The notes beneath the pieces are model-generated. The model ran no database searches, was not told where the DNA came from, and saw nothing but the letters and a program-made list of their open reading frames with translations. A stretch of 64,000 nucleotides of DNA from Chitinimonas sp. BJB300 (GTDB taxonomy: Bacteria; Pseudomonadota; Gammaproteobacteria; Burkholderiales; Chitinimonadaceae), in the NCBI RefSeq assembly GCF_002735695.1, contig NZ_PDZH01000005.1, positions 1 through 64,000 of the forward strand, in the 5' to 3' direction. Shown here piece by piece: positions 27,597 through 36,616 of the stretch. The first letter of the stretch is position 1. The number at the start of each line of letters is the position of its first letter. A program made the translations under genes and the position numbers.

Positions 27597-28625
27597 ATGC
27601 CGAATCGTCTTAGCTACCCCCTGCATGACCAGTTGCTCGATCCAGGGCAGACCATTGAGGTTGTTCCCGGCGTGCACTGGTTGAAAATGCCGCTGCCCTT
27701 CGCCTTAAACCACATCAACTTGTGGCTGTTGCGTGAAGAGCGCGGCTGGACCGTTGTGGATACCGGTTTTGATGCGGAGGACAGCCGTGCGTTGTGGGAA
27801 CAGCTTTTCTCCGGTGCGATGGCAGGCTTGCCGATACAGCGTGTGGTGGTGACCCATTACCATCCAGATCACATAGGACTGGCAGATTGGCTGGCGCAGC
27901 GTTTTACCGCGCCTTTCTATTGCAGTTTGGGTGAGTTTGCCTCGGCTCATGCGGCATGGCATGGATTACCGGGCTTTGATGTGGTGGCGTTGAATGCACA
28001 CTTTGGCCGGCATGGCCTGCCAGCGAGCAAAGCCATCCAGTATCGGGAACGGGGCAATAGCTATCGATTTGGTGTTAAAAGTCTGCCGGTCAGCTTCAAC
28101 CGTATTTTGGCAGGCGATACCTTGGCTATGGGCGGCGTAGATTGGGTGACCATTCCTGGCTATGGTCATTCGCCCGAGCATATGGCGCTCTATAGCAAAG
28201 AGAAGCAGTGTTTGATCGCTGGCGATATGTTGCTGCCCAAGATTTCCACCAATGTGGGTACGTGGGCTACCGACCCGGATGCTGACGCACTCAAGCCTTT
28301 CCTGGCTTCGCTTGATCGCTTTCTTGACCTGCCCGAGGATACGTTAGTTCTGCCTTCGCACGGCCGGCCTTTTCGGGGCATCCAGCCTCGGGTCGCAGCC
28401 TTGCATGCACACCATCAGGAACGCCTTGGGGCATTGATTGCGGCCATTCAACGTCCCATGACGGCTTTTGAATTGCTGCCAGTATTGTTTGGCCGTGTGT
28501 TTGATCTCTACCAGACCATGTTTGCGCTTGCCGAGTGCATCGCCCATCTCAACCACCTCTGGCACGCCGGCATACTGCGGCGTCAGCAGGATGCTGATCT
28601 CTGCTATCGCTTCAGTCGGGTGTGA
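27597..28625 (+). CDS. Metallo-beta-lactamase-fold hydrolase
   Basis: A 342-residue protein with the binuclear zinc motif THYHPDHIG (HxHxDH) at about residues 84-92, further ligands in PGYGHSPEHMA, GDMLLP and PSHGRPF, and a C-terminal helical extension. This architecture is seen in glyoxalase-II-like hydrolases encoded near branched-chain catabolism genes, but the substrate is not established. It is divergent from liuR. The 277 bp between them contain no recognisable gene. Confidence 0.9.
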   Translation: MPNRLSYPLHDQLLDPGQTIEVVPGVHWLKMPLPFALNHINLWLLREERGWTVVDTGFDAEDSRALWEQLFSGAMAGLPIQRVVVTHYHPDHIGLADWLAQRFTAPFYCSLGEFASAHAAWHGLPGFDVVALNAHFGRHGLPASKAIQYRERGNSYRFGVKSLPVSFNRILAGDTLAMGGVDWVTIPGYGHSPEHMALYSKEKQCLIAGDMLLPKISTNVGTWATDPDADALKPFLASLDRFLDLPEDTLVLPSHGRPFRGIQPRVAALHAHHQERLGALIAAIQRPMTAFELLPVLFGRVFDLYQTMFALAECIAHLNHLWHAGILRRQQDADLCYRFSRV

Positions 28626-28626
28626 T

Positions 28627-29517
28627 ATGTCTGAACAGACACTGCTTCGTACGCTTTACTTCAAGCTGCTGGTCAGCATGGCTATTTGGGGTGGCACCTT
28701 TATTGTGGGCCGGATTCTTGCACAAGCGCTGCCGCCATTATCGGTGGCGTTCTGGCGCTTTGTCGTGGCAACACTTTGCCTGTTTTTCCTTTTATGGCGC
28801 TCGCCAGCGAGTGTGCAAATGCCTGATCGTAATCAATGGCTGTGGGCATTGGCTTTGGGGCTGTCCGGCGTGTTTGCCTACAACGTATTTTTCTTCTTCG
28901 GTTTAGCGAGGATTCCTGCCAGTCGTGCAGCACTATTGGTTGCACTCAATCCCATCATGGTGGCGTTGGTCGGGGCATTATTGCTGCGACAGGCATTGGG
29001 TGCGCGCCGCTGGATCGGGGTTGTGTGTTCCTTATTGGGTGCAGTAACGGTGATCTCTCATGGCGACTTTGCCAGCCTTTGGCGTGAAGGCATTGGCCAG
29101 GGAGAGTTACTGATACTGGGGTGTTGCATCAGCTGGGTGGTCTATACGCTGATTGGGCGTAACGCAATGCAACATTTCAGCAGCTTGCAAGCCACGGCCT
29201 GGGCCGCATTGATTGGTTGCGTGTTACTGGGGCTGACTGCTGCTCTGCGGGGGGAGTTGAGTTCGCCCTTGTTGCTGTCGCCAGCGGAATGGGGCGGCGT
29301 GTTTTACCTTGGAGCGCTGGGGACGGCAGCCGCCTTTGTTTGGTATAGCGATGGCATTAAGGTATTGGGTGCTGCTAAGACCATCGTTTTTACCAATCTG
29401 GTGCCAGTGTTTGCCGTGCTCTCTAGCATCGTACTACTGGGGGAGTCACTATCGTTGGCTACATTTCTGGGTGGCTTGGGTGTTGTGGGCGGGGTTTGGT
29501 TGACCAATAGCAAGTAG
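28627..29517 (+). CDS. EamA/DMT-superfamily transporter
   Basis: A 296-residue inner-membrane protein with ten predicted helices in two EamA repeats (about 8-137 and 157-294). Motifs such as MAIWGGTFIVGRIL, RIPASRAALLVALNPIMVALVGALLL and AAFVWYSDGIKVLGAAKT match drug/metabolite transporters of this superfamily. The start at 28627 follows the previous stop directly (TGATATG); a longer frame reaching 28468 overlaps the upstream gene and is unlikely. Substrate unknown. Confidence 0.9.
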   Translation: MSEQTLLRTLYFKLLVSMAIWGGTFIVGRILAQALPPLSVAFWRFVVATLCLFFLLWRSPASVQMPDRNQWLWALALGLSGVFAYNVFFFFGLARIPASRAALLVALNPIMVALVGALLLRQALGARRWIGVVCSLLGAVTVISHGDFASLWREGIGQGELLILGCCISWVVYTLIGRNAMQHFSSLQATAWAALIGCVLLGLTAALRGELSSPLLLSPAEWGGVFYLGALGTAAAFVWYSDGIKVLGAAKTIVFTNLVPVFAVLSSIVLLGESLSLATFLGGLGVVGGVWLTNSK

Positions 29518-29606
29518 GTCAACGGTGGGCGCCACGCTTCTTCGGTAGCATTCAGGCCCATGCCCGGGCTACAGTCAGAACTACATTTCACCCGAGTGGC
29601 AACCCA

Positions 29607-30389
29607 ATGATGACTCCAATCGAACTTGTTTCCACCCATGGGAGCGCCCGCATCAATTTGCAGGGGGCGCAGGTGCTGAATGCTGAATTGCATGGCAAGC
29701 CCTTGCTCTGGCTATCGCCCCTTGCGAGTACCGAACCGGGCAAGGCCGTACGTGGTGGTGTACCGATTTGCTTTCCTTGGTTCGGCAAGCATCCCGACGG
29801 TTTGCCGGCACATGGCTTCGCGCGCAATCAGATATGGACTTTGTGCGAGCAGCAGCCGGGCAGGGCTGTATTCGAGTTAAATGACAATGCCGAAACCCGC
29901 AGTCTATGGCCTTTTGCGTTTCGTATGGAGTTGACAATAACGCTGGATAGTGCACTGCAGTTTGATCTGCTGGTGGAGAACCGCGATACCCGGCCGATCA
30001 GTTTCAGTTATGCCTTGCACAGCTATTTTGCCGTTACCGATCTGCATCGCTGCCTAGTCGAAGGCCTGGATGGCCGCTTGCGCCGAGAGGTTGCCCATGT
30101 CACGACCCCGCAGCAGGGGGCAATTCTGCTGGATAAGCCCATCGATGCCAGTTTTGAAAGTGCAGAGGGGCCATTGCTGCTAAGGGATGGCGAGCGCTGC
30201 ATCCATATCGACGCGAGCCATATGCGCAGCGCAGTGGTTTGGAATCCGGGCGCTGCTGCTGAATCGGTGGCGGACATCGGTGCGCATTGGCCTGGGTATG
30301 TATGTGTGGAGCGCGGCAATATTGGCGTTGCCAGTATTCATCTGGCACCTGGCGAAATGCATAGGGGCAGTATGCGTCTTTCGTCCTGA
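29607..30389 (+). CDS. D-hexose-6-phosphate mutarotase (YeaD family)
   Basis: A 260-residue aldose-1-epimerase-like enzyme that interconverts alpha and beta anomers of glucose-6-phosphate or related sugars. Conserved features are VRGGVPICFPWFGKHP, LPAHGFARNQIW, the catalytic His in FSYALHSYFAV and the Glu in APGEMHRGSM near the C-terminus. It is a cytosolic beta-sandwich enzyme of normal length. No sugar pathway genes adjoin it. Confidence 0.9.
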   Translation: MMTPIELVSTHGSARINLQGAQVLNAELHGKPLLWLSPLASTEPGKAVRGGVPICFPWFGKHPDGLPAHGFARNQIWTLCEQQPGRAVFELNDNAETRSLWPFAFRMELTITLDSALQFDLLVENRDTRPISFSYALHSYFAVTDLHRCLVEGLDGRLRREVAHVTTPQQGAILLDKPIDASFESAEGPLLLRDGERCIHIDASHMRSAVVWNPGAAAESVADIGAHWPGYVCVERGNIGVASIHLAPGEMHRGSMRLSS

Positions 30390-30607
30390 GTAATATGGTT
30401 GGTGACGGCGTAAACGGATGGGCCCCCAAGTGTAAAGATTTCTATCCCTTCAGCAGTGCGGTGCCCATAGTGAGTTGGCGTTAAGAATAGGTTATACGCG
30501 GATTACCAGCTATAGCAGGCTGATTCGGATTAGGTAAATTGAATCGCATTGTCAATGCGTACGTGTAAGTTGCGTGAAATGCGGCAGGACATACCCTAGA
30601 CTGGATT

Positions 30608-32314
30608 GTGCTCTTCGTTGCCAAGCCCATGTCGCTGATTGATTTTTCCCGGCTAACCATCTCTTCTACCACCGATCTGCAAGATCCTGGTGAGATTGCG
30701 GACGCCTTGCTGCGGGCGGCACATTCAGCCGGGCTGGGGGTGTTTGTCTGGGATCTGGGTCACCAGAAAGTGATCTGGAATGAAGCCATGTATGAAATTT
30801 ACAGCGTGGAACCGAGTGACACGCAAAGTGCAGCCGCAAAATGGCTGGTGAAATTGCATCCCGAGGATGTATTGCGCGTAGATAAGGAGATAGAGGCCGC
30901 CCTACGCGGTGAAAAACCCTATGACTCAGTGTTCCGGGTAAGCGATGTAGCGGGCGGCTGGCGCTATATCAAGGCTAGTGCCTGGGTAGAGTGGGATAGT
31001 TCGGGCAATCCAAGCCGTATGACGGGGATTAATCAGGACATTACCCGTTCGGAAGGTTTTAATGCCTTGGTTGGTGATATTAGAACTGGTACGTCCGATC
31101 TGGTCAGCCAGCGTTATTTCGAATCGTTGGTTATAGCCCTGGGCGGTGCGCTGGGCGTGCGTTATGCCTTGGTAGCCGAGGTTTACCCGCGTGATCAGCC
31201 AACCCATGCCCGCACGATTGCATTGAGTGTGGATGGCAAACTGGGTGAAGCCTTGGTATATGAGCTGGCAGGTACACCTTGTGCCAATGTGCTCAAAGAC
31301 GGGGTTTCATTTTATCCCGAGGGTGTGCAGCAACATTTCCCTAATGATTTGCTGTTGGTTGATATGAAGGCCGAGAGTTATTTCGGTGTGCCTTTACGTG
31401 CGGTCGATGGCACCGTGCTGGGTCTGCTCGAAGTACTGGATGATAGGCCCAATACAGATATCAGCCAGACACGCACCGTGTTGGAGGTGTTCGCCGGGCG
31501 TGCCGGTGCAGAGTTGGAACGCCTGCAGCGAGAAGCCGAAATAACCCAGCTCAATGCCAGCCTGGAATCACAGGTATCGATACGTACCGATGAATTGCGC
31601 CGCACCATGCGAGAGCTGGAAGCCTTTACCTATTCGGTATCGCACGACCTGAACGCGCCGTTGCGCGCCATACATGGTTTTTGCAGCATTTTGCGCGAGG
31701 ACTACCTCGCTGTGCTCGATAACACAGGATGTAATTATCTGGATCGAGCCCTGAGCGCTGCTGAGCGGATGGGGCGATTACTCGATGATCTGGTCAGTTT
31801 ATCGAAGATTTCCTTGCGTCCTCTGGCGGTAGGTAAAGTCAATCTGGTTGAGTTAGCAGCGGAGATCGTGGCTGATTTGCAAGATCGTCAGCCCTATAAA
31901 AACCTGCGGTTTGATGTACCGCCACAGCTGATTGTCCATGCCGACCCTGGGCTCATGCGCATACTGCTTGATTGCCTGCTACGAAATGCCTGGCAGTTCA
32001 TCGAGCAGGCGGAAACACCTCATATCCAACTGATGGAACGCCAGCGCGATGGCCGGCGTGAGATTGTTGTACAGGACAATGGCCGGGGGTTTGATTCTGA
32101 ATCAATTGAGCGTTTGTTCGCCCCCTTTCAAACACTGAATAGCCAGGGCGGGTTTACAGGTAGTGGCACCGGCCTTGCCATCGCACAGCGCATCGTACTA
32201 CGCCATCATGGCAGCATCATGGCTGAGAGTCAGCCTGGGCAAGGGGCCAGTTTCTCTTTCTGGTTACCGCCGGCCGGTGATTTGATGGCGTTGTTGGCGG
32301 ACGATCCTTTGTAA
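30608..32314 (+). CDS. PAS-GAF sensor histidine kinase
   Basis: A 568-residue soluble or peripherally bound kinase without membrane helices. A PAS domain (about 30-140, GLGVFVWDLGHQKVIWNEAMYEIY) is followed by a GAF domain (about 150-300), a short coiled coil and HisKA with the phospho-acceptor in FTYSVSHDLNAPLRAIHGF. The HATPase domain has LLRNAWQF, DNGRGFD and SGTGLAIAQRIV. The overall plan resembles phytochrome-like kinases, but the bilin-binding Cys context is not evident. No response regulator lies beside it. Its TAA stop codon is the target site of repeat B2. Confidence 0.9.
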   Translation: MLFVAKPMSLIDFSRLTISSTTDLQDPGEIADALLRAAHSAGLGVFVWDLGHQKVIWNEAMYEIYSVEPSDTQSAAAKWLVKLHPEDVLRVDKEIEAALRGEKPYDSVFRVSDVAGGWRYIKASAWVEWDSSGNPSRMTGINQDITRSEGFNALVGDIRTGTSDLVSQRYFESLVIALGGALGVRYALVAEVYPRDQPTHARTIALSVDGKLGEALVYELAGTPCANVLKDGVSFYPEGVQQHFPNDLLLVDMKAESYFGVPLRAVDGTVLGLLEVLDDRPNTDISQTRTVLEVFAGRAGAELERLQREAEITQLNASLESQVSIRTDELRRTMRELEAFTYSVSHDLNAPLRAIHGFCSILREDYLAVLDNTGCNYLDRALSAAERMGRLLDDLVSLSKISLRPLAVGKVNLVELAAEIVADLQDRQPYKNLRFDVPPQLIVHADPGLMRILLDCLLRNAWQFIEQAETPHIQLMERQRDGRREIVVQDNGRGFDSESIERLFAPFQTLNSQGGFTGSGTGLAIAQRIVLRHHGSIMAESQPGQGASFSFWLPPAGDLMALLADDPL

Positions 32315-32454
32315 GAACCTGTTCAATGTCTGCTTTGCGTCGGCGATGTGGCGTTGAAAACGCCATTCGAATACTCACTTACCCTTTGTAAACTTTGCTT
32401 CCTCTGTTGTTTCCGTCTTGCCTCGCGCTGGCTAGCGAGAGTTTGCACGGGTTC
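32315..32454 (+). repeat. Family-B MITE-like element (B2)
   Basis: A 140-bp copy, ends GAACCTGTTCAATGTCTGC and GTTTGCACGGGTTC, flanked by TAA and CAA (one base changed). The left TAA (32312-32314) is the stop codon of the histidine kinase. More divergent internally than B3, B4 and B7. Confidence 0.88.
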
Positions 32455-32469
32455 CAAGCCAACCTGGGC

Positions 32470-32500
32470 AAAATGAAAAGTGGGCACCCGAAGGTGCCCA
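32470..32500 (-). terminator. Terminator of glycine-zipper gene
   Basis: On the minus strand TGGGCACC-TTCG-GGTGCCCA is followed by CTTTTCATTTT, 36 bp after the stop codon of the glycine-zipper gene. Confidence 0.8.
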
Positions 32501-32535
32501 AACAGGGAGCTACAGCATTACAGGGAAGTGTTTAA

Positions 32536-33093
32536 TCAGTTTGCGAACTTGGGTGTCACTGCCGCGTTCGCCAGTTGCAGCTGGCCATCCTTGACCGGAA
32601 TGCGGTCGCTGGCGGGTGGTGCATCCATCCGGATCATGGCGGTCTTGCCATCAAGGCGATATTGCACGTCGTAACCAACGGTTTTTTCGTGCGACTTGGT
32701 TTCCGTTACGCAGCGTTGCTTGGTGCTGGTGTAGGTATCGCCATCCTGCATATTCTTCTGGACTTGGTTGCCTGCGTAGGCACCGCCAGCTGCACCTGCT
32801 ACGGTGGCCAGCTTCTTACCATTGCCGCCACCAACTTGATTGCCCAGTACGCCGCCCAGCAAACCGCCCACTACGGTACCGGCAATCCGGTTTTCATCTT
32901 TTACCGCACGCTTGTGGGTGACTTGAATGTCGTGGCAAACCTTTTCCGGTGTCTTGATGGTTTCTTTTACCGCGACTACTTGCAGTACTTCAGCGTATTC
33001 CGGGCCCTTGAGGGCTTGGTAGCCAGCAACAGCGCCTAGCGAAAGCGCTGCCGCGCCACCAATTGCAATGCCGGTCAGCATCGATTTGTTCAT
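32536..33093 (-). CDS. Glycine-zipper 2TM-domain envelope protein
   Basis: A 185-residue protein with an N-terminal hydrophobic segment (about 7-27, probably uncleaved or a signal sequence). The glycine-zipper block is NRIAGTVVGGLLGGVLGNQVGGG...GGAYAGNQVQ at about 68-110, as in the Rickettsia 17-kDa antigen and related outer-membrane proteins. The C-terminal half carries a conserved Cys in QRCVTETKSHEKTVGYDVQY. It probably inserts in or lines the envelope; exact role unknown. Confidence 0.88.
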   Translation of the reverse strand: MNKSMLTGIAIGGAAALSLGAVAGYQALKGPEYAEVLQVVAVKETIKTPEKVCHDIQVTHKRAVKDENRIAGTVVGGLLGGVLGNQVGGGNGKKLATVAGAAGGAYAGNQVQKNMQDGDTYTSTKQRCVTETKSHEKTVGYDVQYRLDGKTAMIRMDAPPASDRIPVKDGQLQLANAAVTPKFAN

Positions 33094-33372
33094 TTGTTGC
33101 TCCTTCTTTTTCGAGTATTGCGATAAGTGTTGCTGTGACGTTGGGAGCGATTATGCGTAGCCGGGCTGAACCTTTCCTGAATCGTTCTAACTAAGGCGAT
33201 GCTTCACTGGTTGTCGAGGCGGGAGGTTGATTTTTTACTTGAGATACCGCAGGTAGGAGGCAGGTTATTGGGCCCCTCGGCCGTAACCTGTCCTCTGCCT
33301 ATAGAACCAATTCACTGTCTTATCGTGCGTCCTTTTTCGGACGTCACCTTGCTGCTTACCCCAAATCCTCCT

Positions 33373-33879
33373 ATGAAAAAATACGTTGCTAGTCTTATCG
33401 CTGCCGCCAGCTGTCATGCGGACATTGCCGTGGCGGTTTGCGATAAAAACAAACCTGCCAGTACCCCCACATCTCACTTTGTGCTCAAAGAAGGGGAGGC
33501 ATTCGACCCGAAAACAAAGCTGACTTGGGCCCGATGCAGTGTGGGCGCCACTTGGAAAGGTGGAGCGTGCGTCGGTGATGTGAAGCCAATGCAGCTGGAT
33601 GAGGCGAAGAAGTATGCTCAGAAGTTAGGCAAAGGCTGGCGTGTACCAACGGTTGAAGAGCTCTATGGCATTGTGGAACACCAATGCAGCAATCCAGCGG
33701 TCAATGCGGTGGTGTTTCCGAATATCAGGAGCTTGGGAGAGGGCGCACCTTATTGGAGCCTCACTACCGTCAAGGGGATGTCGCCGCTGGTGTATTACGT
33801 CGATTTCCTCAGCGGCGAGGTAGACGGCCATACCAAGGGATTTGCACTGGGTGTGCGCTTGGTGCGTAGCGGGAAATAG
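33373..33879 (+). CDS. DUF1566 (Lcl-like) secreted protein
   Basis: A 168-residue protein with a short signal sequence (KKYVASLIAAASCHADIAVA) and a DUF1566 domain: DPKTKLTWARCSVGATWKGGACVGD, GWRVPTVEELYGIVEHQC and YWSLTTVKG...GFALGVRLVRSGK. The domain has a C-type-lectin-like fold in characterised members and is found in surface or secreted proteins. The start at 33373 has CCTCCT nearby rather than a good ribosome site, but the upstream frame to 33199 adds no recognisable sequence. Confidence 0.83.
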   Translation: MKKYVASLIAAASCHADIAVAVCDKNKPASTPTSHFVLKEGEAFDPKTKLTWARCSVGATWKGGACVGDVKPMQLDEAKKYAQKLGKGWRVPTVEELYGIVEHQCSNPAVNAVVFPNIRSLGEGAPYWSLTTVKGMSPLVYYVDFLSGEVDGHTKGFALGVRLVRSGK

Positions 33880-33899
33880 GCTTTGCCACTGTTGGCGTA

Positions 33900-33940
33900 G
33901 AGCCTGATCACGGCTGTGCAGTAAAATCGTCAACAGGTTC
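33900..33940 (+). repeat. Internally deleted family-A element (A5)
   Basis: Only 41 bp: GAGCCTG joined straight to the right end (ATCACGGCTGTGCAG... GTCAACAGGTTC). It directly precedes B3, with one shared TTA (33941-33943). Confidence 0.65.
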
Positions 33941-33943
33941 TTA

Positions 33944-34083
33944 GAACCTGTCTAAAGTCTGCTGCGCGTCGGCAATATGGCGTTGAAAACACCCTCGGAA
34001 TGCTCATTTACCACTTTTAAACCCCGCTTCCTCGGCTGTTTCCGCCTTCTCTTGCCTTAGCTCGCGAGACTTTAGACAGGTGC
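33944..34083 (+). repeat. Family-B MITE-like element (B3)
   Basis: A well-preserved 140-bp copy. Ends are GAACCTGTCTAAAGTCT and AGACTTTAGACAGGTGC, giving 17-bp terminal inverted repeats with one mismatch. TTA flanks both sides. Useful as the reference copy for family B. Confidence 0.93.
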
Positions 34084-34160
34084 TTAGGGATGCCAATGTA
34101 TTCGACAGCCCCCAAAAACAGGAACTGTCGAAATGGTCTACCTCTACTGGAGCTACATGC

Positions 34161-35411
34161 TTACCAATCTGTCAGTGTTTGGCCGGCTTCCAGATAATGT
34201 GGCGAAGTGGTGCCTTGCTGAGTTATCACCTGGATTTGGTCGATTTGTTCAAGCACCTGCTGCGAGGTGCCTGATGCCAACCCGAGCCATGCCCAGTTAT
34301 CGCCACCCATCGCCGGGATTTCGGTCTGCTCGTCCAGAAGCTGGGTATGGCGCAGGCTCCAAGCCTTGGGCAGAACGATGCCTTCGAACTTTTCCTTGCG
34401 TGCCACGCCGTAGAAGATGGATAGCGTTTCTTGCGGTGTCTGCGCCGGCAGAGGTTGCGTTACACCCAGGCAGCCGATCCCGATTACGTGGGCAAATAGC
34501 GTGACGGGGTCGATGCCTAAAGCGATGGCCATTTGTTCGGAGACGGCTGCGCCGGCGATGCGGCCAACGTTGGCGTCGATCAGGCGGGTGCTATGTTCAT
34601 CGACCAGAAATTCGCTGTGGAAGTAGCCTTGGCGAAAGCCAGAGCGTGCAACCAACGTTGTGACCGCTTCTTTGGCTGTATCACGGGCGGTCTGCGACAA
34701 ATGTCTGTCGCCAGGGAAGAGATTGGCAGACTCGGTTTTGCGGATTTTCTTGCGCAGACTAAAGCCAAGGAAATGGCAGATGCCTTCGGTAACATAGCCT
34801 TCAAGGCTGACCAACTTACCGTTCAGTTTTTCCTGAATCAGGAATGTGTCTACGCCCAGCGCTGCGGCTTGTTCGGTAATGTGTTGCTGGATCAGGTCGA
34901 CATGGTTTTGCTGTGGGCTGAACTCGGCATAACCGAGCGCACCCGCCCCGCGTGATGGTTTGACGATCAGCTGGTGGACATCGGCTAGCGCGGACAGGGC
35001 GGACGACAGATCGTCGCCGGCCACCATGGTGATCGACCGGGGGCTGTACTCAGGTATCAGTGCAGCCACGCCGGCTTTTTCACTGATGCGTGCCAAGGCT
35101 GGGTCCAACCCGCGCACGCCCAGCTTGGTTGCCGCCTGCTGCGCCACGGCGATGCGTGAATCCAATAGCGTCACCACGGCTTCGATGGTGTCGGATGGCA
35201 AATCAGCCAGGGCTTGGTCGATGATGGTCGAGTCATTCGTGTTACCGCATTCCAGTACTTCGAATTCCATCAGCTGGCGTCGGGTATCGGCTTGATACTG
35301 GTTCAGGCTGCTGAGCAGGAACAAAGGCTCGAAACCCAGTTGGCGAATGGCGAGACCGGTGTAGCGTGCGCCGACATCTGAGGTTTCCAGTACGATGATT
35401 TTCTTACGCAT
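34161..35411 (-). CDS. ATP-grasp ligase of the quorum-sensing operon
   Basis: A 416-residue ATP-grasp protein with an N-terminal Rossmann-like domain (RKKIIVLETSDVGARYTGLAIRQLG). The ATP-grasp core has the binding lysines in IVKPSRGAGALGYAEF and LIQEKLNGKLVSLEGYV, and the metal-binding tail YFHSEFLVDEHSTRLIDANVGRIAGAAV. Such enzymes join a carboxylate to an amine or thiol through an acyl-phosphate. It is the last gene of the operon behind luxI, 30 bp after the SDR gene. The product is not known to me. Confidence 0.85.
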   Translation of the reverse strand: MRKKIIVLETSDVGARYTGLAIRQLGFEPLFLLSSLNQYQADTRRQLMEFEVLECGNTNDSTIIDQALADLPSDTIEAVVTLLDSRIAVAQQAATKLGVRGLDPALARISEKAGVAALIPEYSPRSITMVAGDDLSSALSALADVHQLIVKPSRGAGALGYAEFSPQQNHVDLIQQHITEQAAALGVDTFLIQEKLNGKLVSLEGYVTEGICHFLGFSLRKKIRKTESANLFPGDRHLSQTARDTAKEAVTTLVARSGFRQGYFHSEFLVDEHSTRLIDANVGRIAGAAVSEQMAIALGIDPVTLFAHVIGIGCLGVTQPLPAQTPQETLSIFYGVARKEKFEGIVLPKAWSLRHTQLLDEQTEIPAMGGDNWAWLGLASGTSQQVLEQIDQIQVITQQGTTSPHYLEAGQTLTDW

Positions 35412-35441
35412 GAATGCGCTCCTATTGGTTTGGTTAGGCTG

Positions 35442-36128
35442 TCAGCGATTGATCTGGCCAAGGTTGGCATGTAGCACTGCGCCATTCAGGCTGGGCGACA
35501 CCGCGCAAAAATAGGCCAGGGATGCAATTTCGGTGGGTTCAACCAAACGGCCGAACGAGACACGCTCGCGCAGGAAGGTTTCGTCGATTGCCGTGTTGGC
35601 AACCACCATTGGCGTGGCGGTAACACCGGGGCAGATACAGCAGCTGTGTACCGACCGGCCACTGAAGTCCTGTTGCGTGGCGCGCATCATGCCGATAGTG
35701 GCGTGCTTCAGGGCGCTGTAGGAGAAAGCCCCCGGCACGGCGATGTCTGCAAGCGTCGAGCCCAGATAAAGAATGGAAGAGTCGGGTACAAGGCGCGGAG
35801 CCAGCAGCTGGTTGAGTTTTGCCGGGCTGGCGACCATCAGGCGAAAAGCCGATTCCAGATAAGCTGCATCGACGGCATCCGCCTTGTCATGGCTAAACGC
35901 TGCAGCGTTATGCACCAGCGTCAGCGGGCCGCTATGGTCTCCCAAACAGGTTTCCAATCGTGATGCGCACCAGTCCGGCTGCGCCAGGTCAATGGCCACA
36001 TGGTGCACGCCCGCCAATTCAGGGTGTCGCCGCGATACGCTGATAACGCGCCAACCTTCATCCAAAAAACGCTGGCAGATGGCTGCACCGATACCGGAGC
36101 TGCCGCCGGTGACAATTGCCGTTCTCAT
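35442..36128 (-). CDS. Short-chain dehydrogenase of the quorum-sensing operon
   Basis: A 228-residue classical SDR. The cofactor motif is AIVTGGSSGIGAAI (residues 4-17), followed by LVHNAAAF, a catalytic Ser in YLGST and YSALK (YxxxK). Normal length and an intact active site. In pterin pathways an SDR (sepiapterin reductase) acts after 6-pyruvoyl-tetrahydropterin synthase, and the gene upstream is PTPS-like, so that parallel is worth noting; it is an inference. It overlaps the PTPS-like gene by ATGA. Confidence 0.9.
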   Translation of the reverse strand: MRTAIVTGGSSGIGAAICQRFLDEGWRVISVSRRHPELAGVHHVAIDLAQPDWCASRLETCLGDHSGPLTLVHNAAAFSHDKADAVDAAYLESAFRLMVASPAKLNQLLAPRLVPDSSILYLGSTLADIAVPGAFSYSALKHATIGMMRATQQDFSGRSVHSCCICPGVTATPMVVANTAIDETFLRERVSFGRLVEPTEIASLAYFCAVSPSLNGAVLHANLGQINR

Positions 36129-36616
36129 GACAAAATCGCCTGGCGACGAGCTTGCTGGCCTCGGGAAGACGCGACACTGACACTCATCTCGGCCAGATAC
36201 TCACGTGGCAGATCGGTTGTTACCAGCAAGCGCCCAAGAAACCATTCAGCCAATGCTTCCAGCGTGATATTTGGCAGTTCAAGCATCACCACATCACGGT
36301 AGGGAAAGGTGAATTTGTCATCGGCAAATCGGCATTCGATATCGTTACCGATGCGGCTGATTTGCAAATGGGCGGAGCGAGCGGGCAGCAACATGCGCTC
36401 GTCCAGTTCCGCGCAGAGTGCGCGCAGACGGGACTTCAAGAGGCGGTAGTCAAAGATCATGCCGTTCTCTTCGCCCCTGGCGACAACCTCCATCCCTACG
36501 GTGAAGTTGTGGCCGTGCAGGCCCTCGCGTTCGGTGGCCGAGAAGATTGTGAAATGCGCCGCAGCGAAACCGATGTCGTCTCTGTCTATGCGAATAGCCA
36601 ATCTATCCTGCCGCAT
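36125..36616 (-). CDS. 6-pyruvoyl-tetrahydropterin synthase-like protein without catalytic Cys
   Basis: A 163-residue protein of the PTPS/QueD fold. The three zinc ligands are kept: His21 (FAAAHFT), His34 and His36 (GLHGHNF). The pterin-anchoring Glu is in ITLEALAEW, and GMIFDYRLLK matches the family. The usual catalytic Cys in CxxLHGH is replaced (REGLHGH), and the Asp-His relay LDH reads LDE. So it probably binds a pterin-like or other ligand but catalyses a different step, or acts as a lyase without Cys. It overlaps both neighbours (14 bp with the exporter, ATGA with the SDR). Confidence 0.85.
   Translation of the reverse strand: MRQDRLAIRIDRDDIGFAAAHFTIFSATEREGLHGHNFTVGMEVVARGEENGMIFDYRLLKSRLRALCAELDERMLLPARSAHLQISRIGNDIECRFADDKFTFPYRDVVMLELPNITLEALAEWFLGRLLVTTDLPREYLAEMSVSVASSRGQQARRQAILS

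Noticed and set aside
33261-33290. Inverted repeat CAGGTTA / TAACCTG upstream of the DUF1566 gene as an operator
   Set aside because: Only 7 bp arms with a 16-base loop and no regulator gene nearby; too weak to list as a site.
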